From Sphingomonas sp. MA1305 (GTDB lineage: Bacteria; Pseudomonadota; Alphaproteobacteria; Sphingomonadales; Sphingomonadaceae), in the NCBI RefSeq assembly GCF_016107325.1, contig NZ_RCVT01000005.1, forward strand, positions 62,001 to 126,000: 64,000 bases of DNA, read 5' to 3'. Below are positions 27,389 through 35,185 of the stretch, piece after piece; the first letter of the stretch is position 1, and each line of letters opens with the position of its first letter. Made by a program: the position numbers and the translations under genes. The notes beneath the pieces are model-generated. The model saw nothing but the letters and a program-made list of their open reading frames with translations, ran no database searches and was not told the origin of the DNA.

Positions 27389-28069
27389 ATGAAGCTGCTG
27401 CTGCTGGAGGACGACGAGTCCACGCGGTCGCACGTGGCGAAGACGCTGACGGCCGCCGGCCATGTGGTCGACGTCTGCTCCAACGGCTGGGACGCGGTAT
27501 TCCTCGGCACCTCCAACGGCTATTCGGTGCTGATCCTCGACCGGATGGTTCCCGAGCTCGACGGGCTGTCGGCGCTGAAGCAGCTGCGCGCGCAGGGGGT
27601 GGCGACGCCGGCGATCCTGCTCACCGCCGTCGACGGCATCAAGGACCGGGTCGAGGGCCTGGAGGGCGGCGCCGACGACTATCTGGTGAAGCCGTTCGCG
27701 GCGACCGAGCTGGTCGCCCGCGTGGCCGCGCTGGCGCGTCGCCCGCCGACGGTCGACGCGCTGACCACGCTGAGGGTGGGGGACCTGGAGCTGGATCTGT
27801 TGAAGCGGGTGGTGGCCCGTGCCGGGCAGCGCATCGAGCTGCAGGCGCAAGAGATGAAGCTGCTGGAATATCTGATGCGCCACAAGGGCGAGGTGGTGAC
27901 GAGGACGATGCTGCTCGAGAACGTCTGGTCGTTCCACTTCGACCCGCAGACGAACCTGATCGAGAGCCACATGAGCCGGCTGCGCTCCAAGGTCGACCGA
28001 GGCTTCGGGGCCGAGCTGATCCACACCATCCGAGGCTCGGGTTACCGCATCGAGGCGCCGCAGCCTTGA
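27389..28069 (+). CDS. OmpR-family response regulator
   Basis: A 226-residue regulator. The receiver domain begins MKLLLLEDDEST (acidic pocket), with the phosphoacceptor D51 in LILDRMVPELDG, a TA pair at 79-80 and K101 in DDYLVKPF. The C-terminal winged helix has ELQAQEMKLLEYLMRHKGEVVTRTMLLENVW and TNLIESHMSRLRSKVDRG...IHTIRGSGYRIE. The start is the ATG at 27389. The TTG start of the kinase overlaps its stop (TTGA), so the two are coupled. It probably binds the TTGGGAATTGCCAAC sites (inference) and controls the flanking efflux and stress genes. Confidence 0.95.
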   Translation: MKLLLLEDDESTRSHVAKTLTAAGHVVDVCSNGWDAVFLGTSNGYSVLILDRMVPELDGLSALKQLRAQGVATPAILLTAVDGIKDRVEGLEGGADDYLVKPFAATELVARVAALARRPPTVDALTTLRVGDLELDLLKRVVARAGQRIELQAQEMKLLEYLMRHKGEVVTRTMLLENVWSFHFDPQTNLIESHMSRLRSKVDRGFGAELIHTIRGSGYRIEAPQP

Positions 28070-29454
28070 CCCGTCCGAGCTCGTTCAGCAGCGGCGCCTT
28101 CCGCTTCGCACTCGTCGTCGCGGCGATGTTCGCGCTGGGCTCGCTGGCGCTCCTTTTTGTGGTCGAGCGCTCCATCCGTTCCTATGCGGAGGAGGCCACC
28201 GTGGTCGGCCTGAAGTCGGAAGCGGCGATGCTGACCGACGATTGGCCCGACGGCGGCAGGACCGAGCTGGTCGACGCCATCGTCCGCCGGGACGGCGCGC
28301 GGTTCGAGCAACCGTTCCAGTATCTGCTGCTGGCGCGCGACGGTCGGCGGCTGGCCGGCATGCTCCCCCTCTCGGCAGCGCGCGACGGTTGGGGTCAGGT
28401 GTCGTTCGTCGATGACGGGGAGCCGCACGAGGGCGCTGAACCGGAGGTGCTGCGGACGCTGGGGACGCGCCTGCCCGACGGTTCGCTCCTCGTGGTCGCG
28501 ACCGACACCTTCGACGTGCAGAAGCTGCGCAACCGGTTGGCCGGCTTCACGCTCCTGTCGGGCGTCGCGATCACGTTGCTCGCACTGTTCGGCGGCTACG
28601 TGATCGGCGTCCTGTTCCTGCGAAGGCTCGCCCGGGTGAACGGCGCAGTCGCGCGGATCATGACGGGCGATCTCGCCGAACGGCTGCCGCCGATCGGCAT
28701 GGCTCCCGAGTTCGATCACCTGTCGCGCAACCTGAACGCGATGCTCGACCGCATCGCCGCGCTGATGGACGGCCTGCGCCAAGTCTCGACCGACATCGCG
28801 CACGACCTGCGGACGCCGCTCACCCGCCTGCAGCAGCAGCTGGAGGCGATGAGGGGAAGCGCCTCCGTCGACGCCTACGAGGCAGGCATCGAGGCGGCGC
28901 TGGTTCAGATCGGAGAGATCCACGCGATCTTCCGCGCACTGCTCAGGATCGGGCTGATCGAGGGCGGGGAGCGGCAGGCGTTCGGATCCGCCGACCTGAC
29001 CGAGCTGGTGGCCCGAGTGGCGGAGGCCTATCGACCGGTTGCTGAGGACGCGGGACGGCCCTACTCCGTCGACGTCGCCCCCGGTGTGTCTGTCCAGGGC
29101 GACGCCGAGCTGCTCGCCCAGCTCTTCACCAACCTCATCGACAACGCGCTCGTCCACACGCCCGGCGGGACGGCCATCGCTGTCGGGCTCCGCCGCGAGG
29201 GGGGGCAGGCCGTCGCCTGGGTCGCCGACGTGGGACCCGGCATTCCGGCTGACCATCGGGCAAAGGTGTTGAAGCGCTTCTACCGCATGGACGCGAGCCG
29301 CCACACGCCGGGCGCGGGGCTGGGATTGGCTCTCGTCGCCGCGGTCGCGACGCTGCATGGGGCCGAGCTGGTCATCGACGACGCCGCGCCGGGCCTCATG
29401 GTGCTGGTGCGCTTTCCCGATGCGAGCGCCCCCTGTGGCACGGACGGCCGCTAA
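28066..29454 (+). CDS. membrane sensor histidine kinase
   Basis: A 462-residue kinase. Transmembrane helix 1 is near residues 10-30 and helix 2 near 165-187, enclosing a periplasmic sensor of about 130 residues. A HAMP domain follows (RRLARVNGAVARIMTGDLAERLP), then the phosphoacceptor H246 in STDIAHDLRTPLTRLQQQLE, the N box LFTNLIDNALVHTPGG, a VADVGPGIP G1 box and GAGLGLALVAAVATLHG. The start is TTG 28066, inferred from the TTGA overlap with the response regulator; the frame is open for 800 bases upstream as a shadow. The signal is unknown. Confidence 0.93.
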   Translation: MTRPSSFSSGAFRFALVVAAMFALGSLALLFVVERSIRSYAEEATVVGLKSEAAMLTDDWPDGGRTELVDAIVRRDGARFEQPFQYLLLARDGRRLAGMLPLSAARDGWGQVSFVDDGEPHEGAEPEVLRTLGTRLPDGSLLVVATDTFDVQKLRNRLAGFTLLSGVAITLLALFGGYVIGVLFLRRLARVNGAVARIMTGDLAERLPPIGMAPEFDHLSRNLNAMLDRIAALMDGLRQVSTDIAHDLRTPLTRLQQQLEAMRGSASVDAYEAGIEAALVQIGEIHAIFRALLRIGLIEGGERQAFGSADLTELVARVAEAYRPVAEDAGRPYSVDVAPGVSVQGDAELLAQLFTNLIDNALVHTPGGTAIAVGLRREGGQAVAWVADVGPGIPADHRAKVLKRFYRMDASRHTPGAGLGLALVAAVATLHGAELVIDDAAPGLMVLVRFPDASAPCGTDGR

Positions 29455-29603
29455 TTGCTCATCTTGCGAACGATGCGGTCACATCCTTGATTCCTCGCGA
29501 GCGGCGCATTGCCGTGACGATCGAGATCGAGCCGCATCGAGGGCGAGCCGCCCGAAGCCGCCGCCTTTCGGCTCGTGGCGTCGCCTGACCAAAGCCGCTG
29601 TCA

Positions 29604-29621
29604 CGTTGGGAATTGCCAACG
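29604..29621. promoter_or_regulatory. candidate operator, copy 2 (CGTTGGGAATTGCCAACG)
   Basis: An 18-bp near-perfect palindrome (8 of 9 base pairs match) sits in the 233-base gap after the kinase gene and about 67 bases before the beta-propeller gene. Its core is identical over 15 bases, in the same orientation, to the site before the response-regulator gene. Confidence 0.6.
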
Positions 29622-29687
29622 TGGCGACGAGCGCATCGCGGCCTAGACGTGTTTGGCGCGCGCTGGTGCGTCGTCAGGAGAAGGCAG

Positions 29688-30719
29688 ATGGGCACCTCTG
29701 GTCTGGTTAAGACGCTGTTCTGCTCCGCGCTGATGATCGTCTCGGTAGGCGCGGCTGCAGGTCCGAGGGCGGATTACGTCCTCGCCCGCACGGTACCGCT
29801 CGGGGCACCCGACCGATGGGACTACGTCGTCGCCGATCCGGCGACCAGGCGCGTCTACGTCGCCCATGGTGACCGTGTGACGGTACTGGACGCCGCTTCC
29901 GGCGCGGTCGTCGGTCAGGTCGCAGGCATGCCGGGCGGTACGCACGGCACCGCCATCTCACGCGCGACTGGCCAGGGTTTCACAGATGACGGCGAGAAGG
30001 GCGAGGCCGTTGCCTTCGATCTTCGGACGCTGGAGGTGCTGCGCCGCATCCCGGCGGCGGACGACGCCGACGGCATGGTCGAGGACCCCGCGACCGGGCG
30101 CGTGTTCGTAGTCGAGGGCGATCCGGGCACGATCACGGTCATCGATCCGAAGGCGGACGAAGCCGTCGCGACCATCAGGACGGGAGAGAAGATGGAGTAT
30201 CTGGCGGCCGACCAGACCGGCCACGTGTTCGTCGCAGGCGAGGCGCGCGGCGACGTTCTCGAGGTGGACGCCCGGACCGCGAGCATCGCCGCCCGCTGGC
30301 CGACGCCCGGCTGCGTCAGCCCCCACGGGCTCGCACTGGACGACGCGCGCCACCGCGTGTTCATGGGTTGTGCGAACGGAACCATGATGGTCGTCGACAC
30401 CAGATCGGGCGTCGTGGTGGCGCGGCTGCCGATCGGCAGGGGCAGCGACGCGATCGCCTGGGATCCCGTGCGCAGGCGGGTGTTCAGCGCGAACGGGCGC
30501 GACGGCACGGTGAGCGTCTACCAGCAGGTCGCCCCGGACCGCTACCGCGCGCTGCCGACCATATCGACGGTGGTGAGCGCCAGGAACATGGCGGTCGAGC
30601 CGCGCTCCGGCCGCCTGTTCATCGTCGGCGCCGACACCGAACCGAGCCCTGTGCCCGGCGGCCGTCCGCGAATTCGTCCGGGTACGGTCCGCGTCATGAT
30701 CTACGAGCCGAGGACCTGA
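29688..30719 (+). CDS. exported YncE-like beta-propeller protein
   Basis: A 343-residue protein with a signal peptide (TLFCSALMIVSVGAAA) and repeated blades of the YVTN/YncE type: WDYVVADPATRRVYVAHGDRVTVLDAASG, DGMVEDPATGRVFVVEGDPGTITVIDPKA, GLALDDARHRVFMGCANGTMMVVDTRSG, AIAWDPVRRRVFSANGRDGTVSVYQ. Such propellers are periplasmic and often accompany metal-stress genes; no enzyme activity is implied. ATG 29688 follows AGGAG. It is followed by a DUF347 gene after one base, so the two form an operon probably controlled from the palindrome at 29604. Confidence 0.88.
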   Translation: MGTSGLVKTLFCSALMIVSVGAAAGPRADYVLARTVPLGAPDRWDYVVADPATRRVYVAHGDRVTVLDAASGAVVGQVAGMPGGTHGTAISRATGQGFTDDGEKGEAVAFDLRTLEVLRRIPAADDADGMVEDPATGRVFVVEGDPGTITVIDPKADEAVATIRTGEKMEYLAADQTGHVFVAGEARGDVLEVDARTASIAARWPTPGCVSPHGLALDDARHRVFMGCANGTMMVVDTRSGVVVARLPIGRGSDAIAWDPVRRRVFSANGRDGTVSVYQQVAPDRYRALPTISTVVSARNMAVEPRSGRLFIVGADTEPSPVPGGRPRIRPGTVRVMIYEPRT

Positions 30720-30720
30720 G

Positions 30721-31509
30721 ATGGTGATGTCGGAGGAGGATCGGCGGGACGCGCTCAGCAAGGTGCCGGCGGTAACGCTCGGCTTCTGGGTGATCAAGAT
30801 CACCGCGACGACGCTCGGCGAGACCGCCGGCGACACGGTGAGCATGACGCTCAACCTCGGCTACTTGGTCGGCACGGCGATATTCGCGACCCTGCTCGTC
30901 GCGTTCGTCGCGTGGCAGATCAGGGCGAAGCGGTTCCACCCGTTCCTCTACTGGGCGACGATCATCGCCTCGACGACTGCGGGCACGACCATGGCCGACT
31001 TCGCGGACCGGTCCCTCGGCATCGGCTATCCGGGCGGCGCGACGCTGCTGCTCGCGTGCGTGCTGGCCTCGCTGGCGGCGTGGCGGTGGACGATGGGCAC
31101 GGTCGCGGTCGAGACGGTGCGGACGCCGAAGGCCGAGCTTTTCTACTGGGTCACGATCACCTTCTCTCAGACGCTCGGCACAGCACTCGGCGACTGGGTG
31201 GCGGACGCCGGACCCGGCTACCAGGGTGGCGCGCTGATCTTCGGCGCCGCGCTGCTGGTGCTGGTCGGCCTCTACTACTGGACCGCCGTGTCGCGCGTTT
31301 GGCTGTTCTGGGCGGCCTTCATCCTCACCCGCCCGCTCGGGGCGACCGTGGGCGACTGGCTGGACAAGCCGGTCGCCGATGGCGGGCTCGCGTTCAGCCG
31401 CCCGCTCGCCTCCGCGGTGCTGGCGGCGTTCATCCTGGCGTGCCTGCTGGTTGTCCCGCAGCGCGCGGGCTCCCACCCGGGCTCGTCGGACGGGGGTCGG
31501 CTGCCCTGA
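30721..31509 (+). CDS. four-repeat membrane protein, DUF347/COG4705 type
   Basis: A 262-residue membrane protein made of four repeats of about 60 residues, each with a helix bearing a polar G-x-x-x-(G/A)-D-(T/F/W) motif: ITATTLGETAGDTVSMT, IASTTAGTTMADFADRS, ITFSQTLGTALGDWVAD and ILTRPLGATVGDWLDKP. This is the pattern of the DUF347 repeat family, whose role is not firmly established; a transport function for metals would fit the buried acidic residues and the context. ATG 30721 is one base after the propeller stop; an ATG at 30727 is also possible. Confidence 0.85.
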   Translation: MVMSEEDRRDALSKVPAVTLGFWVIKITATTLGETAGDTVSMTLNLGYLVGTAIFATLLVAFVAWQIRAKRFHPFLYWATIIASTTAGTTMADFADRSLGIGYPGGATLLLACVLASLAAWRWTMGTVAVETVRTPKAELFYWVTITFSQTLGTALGDWVADAGPGYQGGALIFGAALLVLVGLYYWTAVSRVWLFWAAFILTRPLGATVGDWLDKPVADGGLAFSRPLASAVLAAFILACLLVVPQRAGSHPGSSDGGRLP

Positions 31510-31655
31510 ACGGAGCGGCGGGTTTGGCAAGGGTCCCCGAAGGGCGGCCGTGACGACGCGGCCGATGATCCGGTAGCGACGCTGTGCATGCTCCCCGGAC
31601 GAACGCTGTCGGCCGAACCTTCCCTTGTCTGTGTCTGCGAGAGTTGGAGGTGACC

Positions 31656-32270
31656 TTGGGTGACTGGATCACGGCGTTGGTGGTGCGGGCGGGCTACGCC
31701 GGCGTGGCCGCGCTCATGCTCGCTGAGAACGTCTTTCCGCCTATACCTTCGGAGCTGATCATGCCGCTAGCTGGCTTCCAAGCAGCGAGCGGTCGACTGT
31801 CGCTTGTTCTCGTGATCGCTGCCGGCAGTCTTGGATCGCTGGCAGGCGCGACGTTCTGGTATCTGTTGGCGAAGCGGCTCGGTTACGACCGGGTGCATCG
31901 GCTGGCGGCGCGGCACGGGCGGTGGCTCACTATGACGCCCGCCGACATCGACCTGGCGCGCGAGTGGTTCGCGACGCGGGGCGGGACCGCGGTCCTGCTC
32001 GGCAGGCTTGTCCCGACCGTGCGCTCGCTGGTGTCAATCCCCGCGGGGATCGCGGGCATGCCCGTGGGCCGCTTCCTCGCGCTGAGCGCCGTTGGAGTTA
32101 CCGCTTGGACGACTGTCCTTGCCACCGCGGGCTTTCTGCTTCGGCAGGCCTACTCCGACGTTGGGCGCTATCTCGATCCGGTCGCGACCCTGGTGATGTC
32201 GGCTCTGGTCCTCTGGTACGCCATTCGCGTCTGGCGGTTTGATCCAGGCGACGATGTGGGCGGCCGGTGA
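31656..32270 (+). CDS. DedA-family membrane protein
   Basis: A 204-residue DedA/SNARE-associated (VTT-domain) protein, a family now linked to lipid-carrier flipping and envelope integrity. Signature parts are AENVFPPIPSELIMPLAGF, GATFWYLLAKRLGYDR, REWFATRGGTAVLLGRLVPTVRSLVSIPAGIAGMPVGRFL and a final helix. The start TTG at 31656 follows GGAGGTGA with normal spacing and gives the usual amphipathic opening; the frame is open upstream without family similarity. Confidence 0.9.
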   Translation: MGDWITALVVRAGYAGVAALMLAENVFPPIPSELIMPLAGFQAASGRLSLVLVIAAGSLGSLAGATFWYLLAKRLGYDRVHRLAARHGRWLTMTPADIDLAREWFATRGGTAVLLGRLVPTVRSLVSIPAGIAGMPVGRFLALSAVGVTAWTTVLATAGFLLRQAYSDVGRYLDPVATLVMSALVLWYAIRVWRFDPGDDVGGR

Positions 32271-32432
32271 ACGCAACTCGTCTGGGGTGGGCCAGTCACC
32301 TCCTCGAACTCAACTCGTCCTCCGGCTATCGGGCCGGCGGAGGCGCAGTTTGCGCGTGCGTCGACTAGGCACCCTGTTACGCAGCTCTAGCAAGGCACGA
32401 ACAACGCGCCGTTAACCAGTGGATACTAGTCC

Positions 32433-34241
32433 ATGGAAATGGCCCGCGCTGATATTTGCGTTGCCGCTTCGTTGCGTCTGTTTCTCAGTCCGATTCTGAC
32501 GGGCATGGCGTACTACTTAGCCGCGATCGTCTCGCTCTCTCTGACCCGCGGCACTGCTGGCCTCGCGATGCTTTGGCCATCCAGCGGCATCCTGTTCGCG
32601 GTACTGCTGGTTACACCGCGTCACCGGATCACGTGGCACGTCGCGGCCGCTGCGATCGGAAGCCTCGCCGCCAATCTCCATGCTGGTACTGTGCTGGCGA
32701 CATCGATCGGGTTCACTGTCGCCAACATGGGTGAGTCGCTTTCTGCCGCATGGCTGTTGCGGGCACGCAGCCGTTGCCGGGTATCATTCGTCGATCCCGG
32801 CAGCCTGACCCGCTTCTGCATGGCTGCCTTGCTCGCGACGGTCTTGGCCGCGACTATCGCGGTTATCGTGTCGGTCGTGCCATCGATCGGCTTCTGGTTT
32901 TCTTGGTTCACGACCGATCTTTTGGGCATCCTGATCGTAACCCCCCTGATCCTGATCGCCGAAAGGGTCATCCGCGGCGGGAGCGTTCGACTGACGCGCA
33001 AGGCCGTCATCGATGCGACGTTCATGTTCGCCCTGGTCACGGTCGTCACGGGGCTGACTTTTTCCCAATCCAGCTACCCCCTCCTGTTCGTGCCGATGCT
33101 GGCAGTTTTGGCCGCGACCTTCCGTCTCGGCCCGCTGGGAGCAGCCGGAGGGGTGCTGATCGTGACGGGGATCAGCACGGTCGCAATCGGGACCGGGTCT
33201 GGTCCGCATGTGCTGGTGCACGCCGGGCCGCTCGCCCGTAGCCTGTTCATGCAATTCTACCTTCTTGCGTTGTTCGCATCGGCGTTGCCGATTGCAACGC
33301 TGCTTGCCGCCCGCAGCAGGCTTACCGAGCAAGTCGCCGAGAAGATGCGGCTGCTTCAGCTCGCCGAAAGCGCCGCTCACGTCGGGCACTGGCGTCTTGA
33401 TACCGCGACCGGGACGATCACCTGGTCGCGTGAGGTGTTCCGCATCCACGGCATCGACGGCGAGGTTCCCCCAGCACTGGATGCTGCAATCGAGGCTTAT
33501 CACCTCGAGGATCGGCCGCTCGTCTCGGAACGGCTCGAAGAGGCGATCCGGGACAATCACGGCTTCGCCTTTACCGCCCGCATCATCCGCCCGGATGGCG
33601 AGGTGCGTCATGTGTTTTCGCGCGGCGAGATCGACGGCAATGCCGACGACGGTGCCCCGGCCCTATTCGGCATCATCCAGGACATCACGGCCCAGGTCGC
33701 GCACGAAGCGGCCTTGGAGGAAGCACGCCGTCACGCCGAGGACGCGGCGGCCAAAGCGACGATCATGGCTGAAACCGATCAGTTGACCGGCATCGCCAAC
33801 CGACGCCGGACCTCGTTCGCTCTCGACCAGGCGGTGCAGGTGTCGCGTGACACCGGCCGGTCAGTGGCGGTCGCGATGTTCGACATCGACCATTTCAAGC
33901 GCATCAACGACACCTATGGTCACCAGGCCGGCGACGAGGTGCTGAAGCGCGTCGCGGCCGATGCGGGAAAGGAGCTTCGCAGCGCCGACACGCTGGGTCG
34001 GTTCGGCGGTGAGGAGTTCGTGATCGTTCTCCCTGATGCGACCGCCAGCGTCGCGATGATGGTCGCTGAGCGTGTGCGGCTCGCGATCGAGGCTGGCGGC
34101 GACAATCCGCGCGTGACGATCAGCGTCGGCGTCGCTGAGCTGGCAACGGGCGAGAGCTGTGAAAGTCTTCTGAAACGTGCGGATCAGGCGCTGTATGCGG
34201 CAAAGCGGGAAGGCCGCAACGCTCTCAGACTCGCCGCCTGA
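32433..34241 (+). CDS. MASE1-PAS-GGDEF diguanylate cyclase
   Basis: A 602-residue enzyme predicted to make cyclic-di-GMP. Residues about 20-290 form the MASE1 membrane sensor (LAMLWPSSGILFAVLLV, GSLAANLHAG, FTVANMGESLSAAWLLR). A PAS domain follows (GHWRLDTATGTITWSREVFRIHG, then FTARIIRPDGEVRHVFSRGEI). The GGDEF domain starts near 440 with AETDQLTGIANRR and has the active-site motif GGEEF (525-529). An RxxD product-inhibition site (R516, D519) is present upstream of it. No EAL domain is present. It stands alone in orientation and opens the signalling cluster. Confidence 0.94.
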   Translation: MEMARADICVAASLRLFLSPILTGMAYYLAAIVSLSLTRGTAGLAMLWPSSGILFAVLLVTPRHRITWHVAAAAIGSLAANLHAGTVLATSIGFTVANMGESLSAAWLLRARSRCRVSFVDPGSLTRFCMAALLATVLAATIAVIVSVVPSIGFWFSWFTTDLLGILIVTPLILIAERVIRGGSVRLTRKAVIDATFMFALVTVVTGLTFSQSSYPLLFVPMLAVLAATFRLGPLGAAGGVLIVTGISTVAIGTGSGPHVLVHAGPLARSLFMQFYLLALFASALPIATLLAARSRLTEQVAEKMRLLQLAESAAHVGHWRLDTATGTITWSREVFRIHGIDGEVPPALDAAIEAYHLEDRPLVSERLEEAIRDNHGFAFTARIIRPDGEVRHVFSRGEIDGNADDGAPALFGIIQDITAQVAHEAALEEARRHAEDAAAKATIMAETDQLTGIANRRRTSFALDQAVQVSRDTGRSVAVAMFDIDHFKRINDTYGHQAGDEVLKRVAADAGKELRSADTLGRFGGEEFVIVLPDATASVAMMVAERVRLAIEAGGDNPRVTISVGVAELATGESCESLLKRADQALYAAKREGRNALRLAA

Positions 34242-34322
34242 ACGAAGGGTCGAGATTGGCAACGGATGGTGCATCGGTCCGCTTCGGGATCAAAACGGAG
34301 GGTAAACGACTTTTAAGGTCTG

Positions 34323-34493
34323 ATGACCAAAGTCGATATTCCCCTCACGTTGATGCGTATGGCGCTGGGTCTTCTGGATATGCAAGGCGAGGGGGCCGAT
34401 GCTCCAGCCTGTCATTTGCAGGCCGCGATCGAGGCCAGGATCGGGAACGATCGGATTAGCGGCGCTGAGCGATCGCAACGTAGCGATCATTAA
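34323..34493 (+). CDS. small protein, 56 residues
   Basis: A short ORF beginning MTKVDIPLTLMRMALGLLDM, with an AxxHLQAAIEA segment (CHLQAAIEARIG). Small sphingomonad proteins with a leucine-rich helix and an AAxHLQxAID motif are common but of unknown function. Codon pattern and composition look protein-like, and the ORF sits in an otherwise empty gap before another small ORF. No clear ribosome site was seen. Confidence 0.4.
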   Translation: MTKVDIPLTLMRMALGLLDMQGEGADAPACHLQAAIEARIGNDRISGAERSQRSDH

Positions 34494-34564
34494 TGCACCT
34501 TGGCGCGTATCGTGCGAAACAGCGGCATTTTAGCCGGATAGAGTGACATGCGAGGCTTTGGGTA

Positions 34565-34774
34565 ATGCTGCCTGAACTAGAGAGGTTCGCCCTCGATATC
34601 CGCAATCTCAGCGCGATACATGACCAGCTCGACGATCACGAAGCCTCACTGCTTATCGATCAGATGATCGGGCATCTGCGATCGGCATTGGAGCGGCTGG
34701 CAGAGCGCGACGGTATGCTGACAGGAATCATGCCGTGGTGGCGGCAATGGCGGATGACCCCGCCCAAGGGATGA
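34565..34774 (+). CDS. small hypothetical protein, 69 residues
   Basis: MLPELERFALDIRNLSAIHD followed by a helical stretch (SLLIDQMIGHLRSALERLAERDG). The composition is that of a compact, mostly helical soluble protein with several charged residues. It converges with the receiver gene on the other strand. No family was recognised; probably a real small gene of the signalling cluster, but unproven. Confidence 0.45.
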   Translation: MLPELERFALDIRNLSAIHDQLDDHEASLLIDQMIGHLRSALERLAERDGMLTGIMPWWRQWRMTPPKG

Positions 34775-34785
34775 TGCCGCCTTTG

Positions 34786-35130
34786 TCAGAGCAGCTGGTG
34801 AAATGGGCTCTCCAGCGCGCCACGCCGAAGCGGCTTGGGCAGCACGATCCCGGGAGGATTGCACGGCTGACATTCCTCCGGCGTCCCGCTGATGAAGATC
34901 ACCGGCACCATGCCCAACCGGCGATGAATCTCCTGCACCGCAGCCGGCCCGGTGCCGCGGGCAAGTCGCACATCCGAGGTGATGAGTTCAGGACGATGCG
35001 ACATTGCCGCCGCGACCGCATCCTCCTGCGTCACGGCGATGTCGAACGAGGTCGCTCCCTCGTCTTCCAGGGTCGCCTGGATGCTCATCGCGACGAACGG
35101 TTCATCCTCGATAATTAAAACGTGGCACAT
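34786..35130 (-). CDS. stand-alone response-regulator receiver domain
   Basis: A 114-residue CheY-like protein: MCHVLIIEDEPF (acidic residues), the phosphoacceptor D53 in LITSDVRLARGTG, the switch S/T in PVIFISGTPEE and K99 in VLPKPL. The start at ATG 35130 gives the standard family opening; the frame continues upstream without similarity. It has no output domain, so it probably acts by protein contact or as a phosphate sink for one of the neighbouring kinases. It is on the same strand as, and about 55 bases after, the hybrid kinase. Confidence 0.85.
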   Translation of the reverse strand: MCHVLIIEDEPFVAMSIQATLEDEGATSFDIAVTQEDAVAAAMSHRPELITSDVRLARGTGPAAVQEIHRRLGMVPVIFISGTPEECQPCNPPGIVLPKPLRRGALESPFHQLL

Positions 35131-35185
35131 GGGGTATTTTCCGCTTCCTGATCTGAGTGAACGAGCGATCAGGAAAGCGGCTCCC

